Positions 10,675 to 12,392 of a DNA stretch of 12,392 bases are shown one piece after another; positions within the stretch are counted from its first letter, which is position 1; each line of letters starts with the position of its first letter. The notes beneath the pieces are model-generated. The model ran no database searches. It was not told where the DNA came from and saw nothing but the letters and a program-made list of their open reading frames with translations. The translations under genes were made by a program, and so were the position numbers. Source of the DNA: JADZGC01 sp964613485 (GTDB lineage Bacteria; Patescibacteriota; Saccharimonadia; CAILAD01; GCA-016700035); the NCBI GenBank assembly GCA_964613485.1, contig CAZTHB010000023.1, positions 1 to 12,392 on the forward strand, written 5' to 3'.

Positions 10675-12018
10675 ATGCGCGGATTCAAAGGAGGGCAATC
10701 GGAAGATCATGCCGATAAGGCTGGTCCAGATTTTGTTGTACAGGCTCATCAAGATAGTGCTATCTCGCCGCATCAACATTTGTATACTCATGTCACAACT
10801 ACGGTGGCTCAAGCAATCCGACGGCTCCCTCATATATTGGATAGCGTGGGCATAGAGCGCGGTATGGCTTCGCTGGCAGCTTCCATTACGCTCATCGCAC
10901 TTATTTTTACTCTTACCTCTCAGACGCGTCATAGCTTCCGTGTTTTTGCCGATCAGAAGCGCGTTGTACAGATGTATGTTGATGGTAAGAAAAGGGTGGT
11001 TGTTTCTAGCGCAGCGACGGTCAAGGATATCCTGAAAGAGAATGGCGTAGACCTTAAATCAGGCGACATAGTCGAGCCAGGTGCGGAAACAGTCGTAGAC
11101 CAGCCGAATTATAATATCAATGTATATCGGGCACTTCCGGCTGTCGTAGAGGATGGGGGACGCATGACACAGGTTGTGACAGGATATCGTTCGGCTCGCA
11201 AGATTGCTGCTGCGGCTGGGGTGACACTATATCCAGAAGACAAAGCCGAGCTCTCGCAGGTGCAGGACTTTAAGAGTTCACAATCGTTGGGGTATAAAGT
11301 AACAATTACTCGTGCGGTACCAGTACAATTGATCGTTAATAGTCAGATCATTAACGTGCGCACAAATGTCGCAACAGTAGGGGATCTTCTCAATGATAAA
11401 GGGATAGAGTATGATCCGGCCGATTTGCAGGGGATTGATCCTCAGGCTGCCATTACGCGTGGTATGCGCGTAGTACTTGCAAAGATATCGCAAGAGACAT
11501 TGACGATTATCGAAGACATATCTGCCGGCACTCAGGTGATCTATGACGCAAATAAGGATGCCGGCCAAGTCGTCGTGCAGCGCGAAGGAGTCGCGGGGCG
11601 TAAGCAAGTCACCTACTTAATAGAAAAGAATAATGGCTTGGAGACGAAGCGCACCGTGCTTGATTCTGTCGTACTTACAGCTGCAATTGACCGAGTAGAG
11701 GTTCGTGGCACTCGTGTAGTGAGTGCTGGGTCGTCGAGTGAAGCGGTCGCACTTGGGCAGCAGATGGCCGCATCACGCGGTTGGACCGGTGCACAGTGGG
11801 ATGCGCTCTATACATTGTGGATGCGTGAATCAGGCTGGAACCCAAATTCGGTCAATCGTTCGAGTGGTGCGTGCGGTATCCCGCAGGCATATCCGTGTTC
11901 GAAGATCACCGACAAAAGTATGCGCGGTCAGCTCCAGTGGGGTATGGATTATATCGCCCGTCGCTACGGCACGCCGCAGGCTGCACTCAATTATTGGTAC
12001 GCGCACAACAGCTACTAG
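10675..12018 (+). CDS. RpfB/YabE-like cell-wall protein: DUF348 repeats, G5 domain, lysozyme-like domain
   Basis: A membrane-anchored, outward-facing protein probably acting on peptidoglycan. Domains in 447 aa: a cytoplasmic N-terminal tail (1-62), a transmembrane helix or uncleaved signal (about 63-81), DUF348-type units at about 95-145, 150-205 and 207-265 (VQMYVDGKKRVVVSSAATVKD is typical), and a G5 domain at about 272-346. The C-terminal lysozyme-like domain (357-447) has LWMRESGWNPNSVN with likely catalytic Glu385, GACGIPQAYPCSK with two Cys, and ends AALNYWYAHNSY, as in soluble lytic transglycosylase-like and Rpf-type domains. This order matches RpfB of actinobacteria and YabE of Bacillus. 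Those genes also lie beside ksgA/rsmA, as here (1 nt apart). The ATG at 10675 has no clear ribosome site, and the frame stays open 34 codons upstream without ATG, GTG or TTG, so the true start is uncertain. Confidence 0.92.
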   Translation: MRGFKGGQSEDHADKAGPDFVVQAHQDSAISPHQHLYTHVTTTVAQAIRRLPHILDSVGIERGMASLAASITLIALIFTLTSQTRHSFRVFADQKRVVQMYVDGKKRVVVSSAATVKDILKENGVDLKSGDIVEPGAETVVDQPNYNINVYRALPAVVEDGGRMTQVVTGYRSARKIAAAAGVTLYPEDKAELSQVQDFKSSQSLGYKVTITRAVPVQLIVNSQIINVRTNVATVGDLLNDKGIEYDPADLQGIDPQAAITRGMRVVLAKISQETLTIIEDISAGTQVIYDANKDAGQVVVQREGVAGRKQVTYLIEKNNGLETKRTVLDSVVLTAAIDRVEVRGTRVVSAGSSSEAVALGQQMAASRGWTGAQWDALYTLWMRESGWNPNSVNRSSGACGIPQAYPCSKITDKSMRGQLQWGMDYIARRYGTPQAALNYWYAHNSY

Positions 12019-12019
12019 T

Positions 12020-12392
12020 ATGCTCGTTTCTGACCTCAAGCAAGTACTGACTAAATACAATATACGGCCTGACAAATCTAAGGGTCAGCATTTTTTACTC
12101 GACGAAACTGTGGTCAAAGATATGCTCGAAGCTGCCGGGGTGTCTCGTGAAGATACCGTCATCGAAGTCGGACCGGGGCCGGGGGTATTGACGGCCGCAC
12201 TAGCGCAGAGGGCAGGGCAGGTGCTGGCCTACGAGCTAGATGATCAGTTGGCGGATCTTATTGAGTCGCAGAACGTTGCGAACGTTGAGGTAGTGAGGGG
12301 GGACGTCATGGCACAGCCACTCCCCCGCCGGGGGACTACTCTCCCCTACAAAGTCGTTGCTAATATCCCCTACTCCATCACTGGCGTGTTGG
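12020..12392 (+). CDS. rsmA: 16S rRNA dimethyladenosine transferase, N-terminal part (runs off window)
   Basis: RsmA/KsgA dimethylates two adjacent adenines in the 3'-terminal hairpin of 16S rRNA using S-adenosylmethionine, a late check in small-subunit assembly. The 124 visible codons show the N-terminal KGQHFLLD segment, SAM-binding motif I VIEVGPGPGVLT (about 47-58), the acidic end of the next strand (YELDDQL), RGDVM (about 93-97), and catalytic motif IV ANIPYS (114-119). The ATG at 12020 lies one base after the TAG of the G5-domain gene, with no Shine-Dalgarno of its own, so translation is probably coupled to that gene. The 3' half lies outside the window. Confidence 0.96.
   Translation, partial: MLVSDLKQVLTKYNIRPDKSKGQHFLLDETVVKDMLEAAGVSREDTVIEVGPGPGVLTAALAQRAGQVLAYELDDQLADLIESQNVANVEVVRGDVMAQPLPRRGTTLPYKVVANIPYSITGVL

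Noticed and set aside
1..12392. Recoding of TGA (as in Gracilibacteria/SR1)
   Set aside because: TGA serves as the natural stop at 604-606, 942-944 and 7751-7753, and none of the recognised genes has an internal in-frame TGA.
1..12392. CRISPR arrays, insertion sequences, tRNA or rRNA genes
   Set aside because: No direct-repeat series, transposase motifs, terminal inverted repeats or cloverleaf-like sequence was seen on either strand by eye; a dedicated scan (tRNAscan-SE, Infernal) could not be run here.

Overview
The window most resembles a piece of a Candidatus Patescibacteria (CPR) genome, probably Saccharibacteria (TM7)-like. This is inference from gene content: compact genes with short junctions, a lower-glycolysis pair (pyk-tpiA), a heliorhodopsin, and a membrane-anchored DUF348/G5/lysozyme-like protein directly upstream of rsmA, as in monoderm bacteria. 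TGA is used as an ordinary stop (three genes end with it, and no recognised gene has an internal in-frame TGA), so the recoded Gracilibacteria/SR1 lineages are unlikely. Two runs of exactly 100 N (1377-1476 and 3805-3904) show that this is a scaffold of joined contigs. Both gaps cut genes, and the first cannot be its true length.

Layout: 1-528 (+) is the C-terminal two thirds of a heliorhodopsin, ending at a strong hairpin terminator. 604-1376 (-) is a coupled pair of small membrane-protein genes, a LysM-like domain protein cut by gap 1 and a 113-aa tail-anchored-looking protein. They are GC-richer than their neighbours. 1477-3711 (+) carries pyruvate kinase (5' part lost in gap 1), triosephosphate isomerase and a family I inorganic pyrophosphatase with its own promoter. 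A bidirectional terminator separates this from 3757-4626 (-), a single-pass membrane protein cut by gap 2.

4627-4747 is a divergent control region, then a PcrA/UvrD-type helicase (4748-6973, +). 7040-8385 (+) holds two unrecognised or partly recognised genes, each a free-standing unit with terminator: a protein joining a sigma-region-4-like helix-turn-helix to an RNA polymerase alpha-CTD-like domain, and an orphan protein with a very basic N-terminal tail. 8442-10283 (-) is typA/bipA, whose predicted 5' leader contains a terminator-like hairpin. 10284-10674 is a second divergent control region. 10675-12018 (+) is the RpfB/YabE-like cell-wall protein, followed after 1 nt by the start of rsmA (12020, running off the end).

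Functionally this is mostly housekeeping (glycolysis, pyrophosphate removal, DNA repair, ribosome assembly and rRNA methylation) interspersed with lineage-specific surface and regulatory proteins. The items most worth following up are the sigma4/alpha-CTD fusion, the apparent attenuator in the typA leader, a GCATAAG motif found at five places that all lie in gene junctions, and the LysM two-gene cassette. No tRNA, rRNA, CRISPR array or insertion sequence was recognised.
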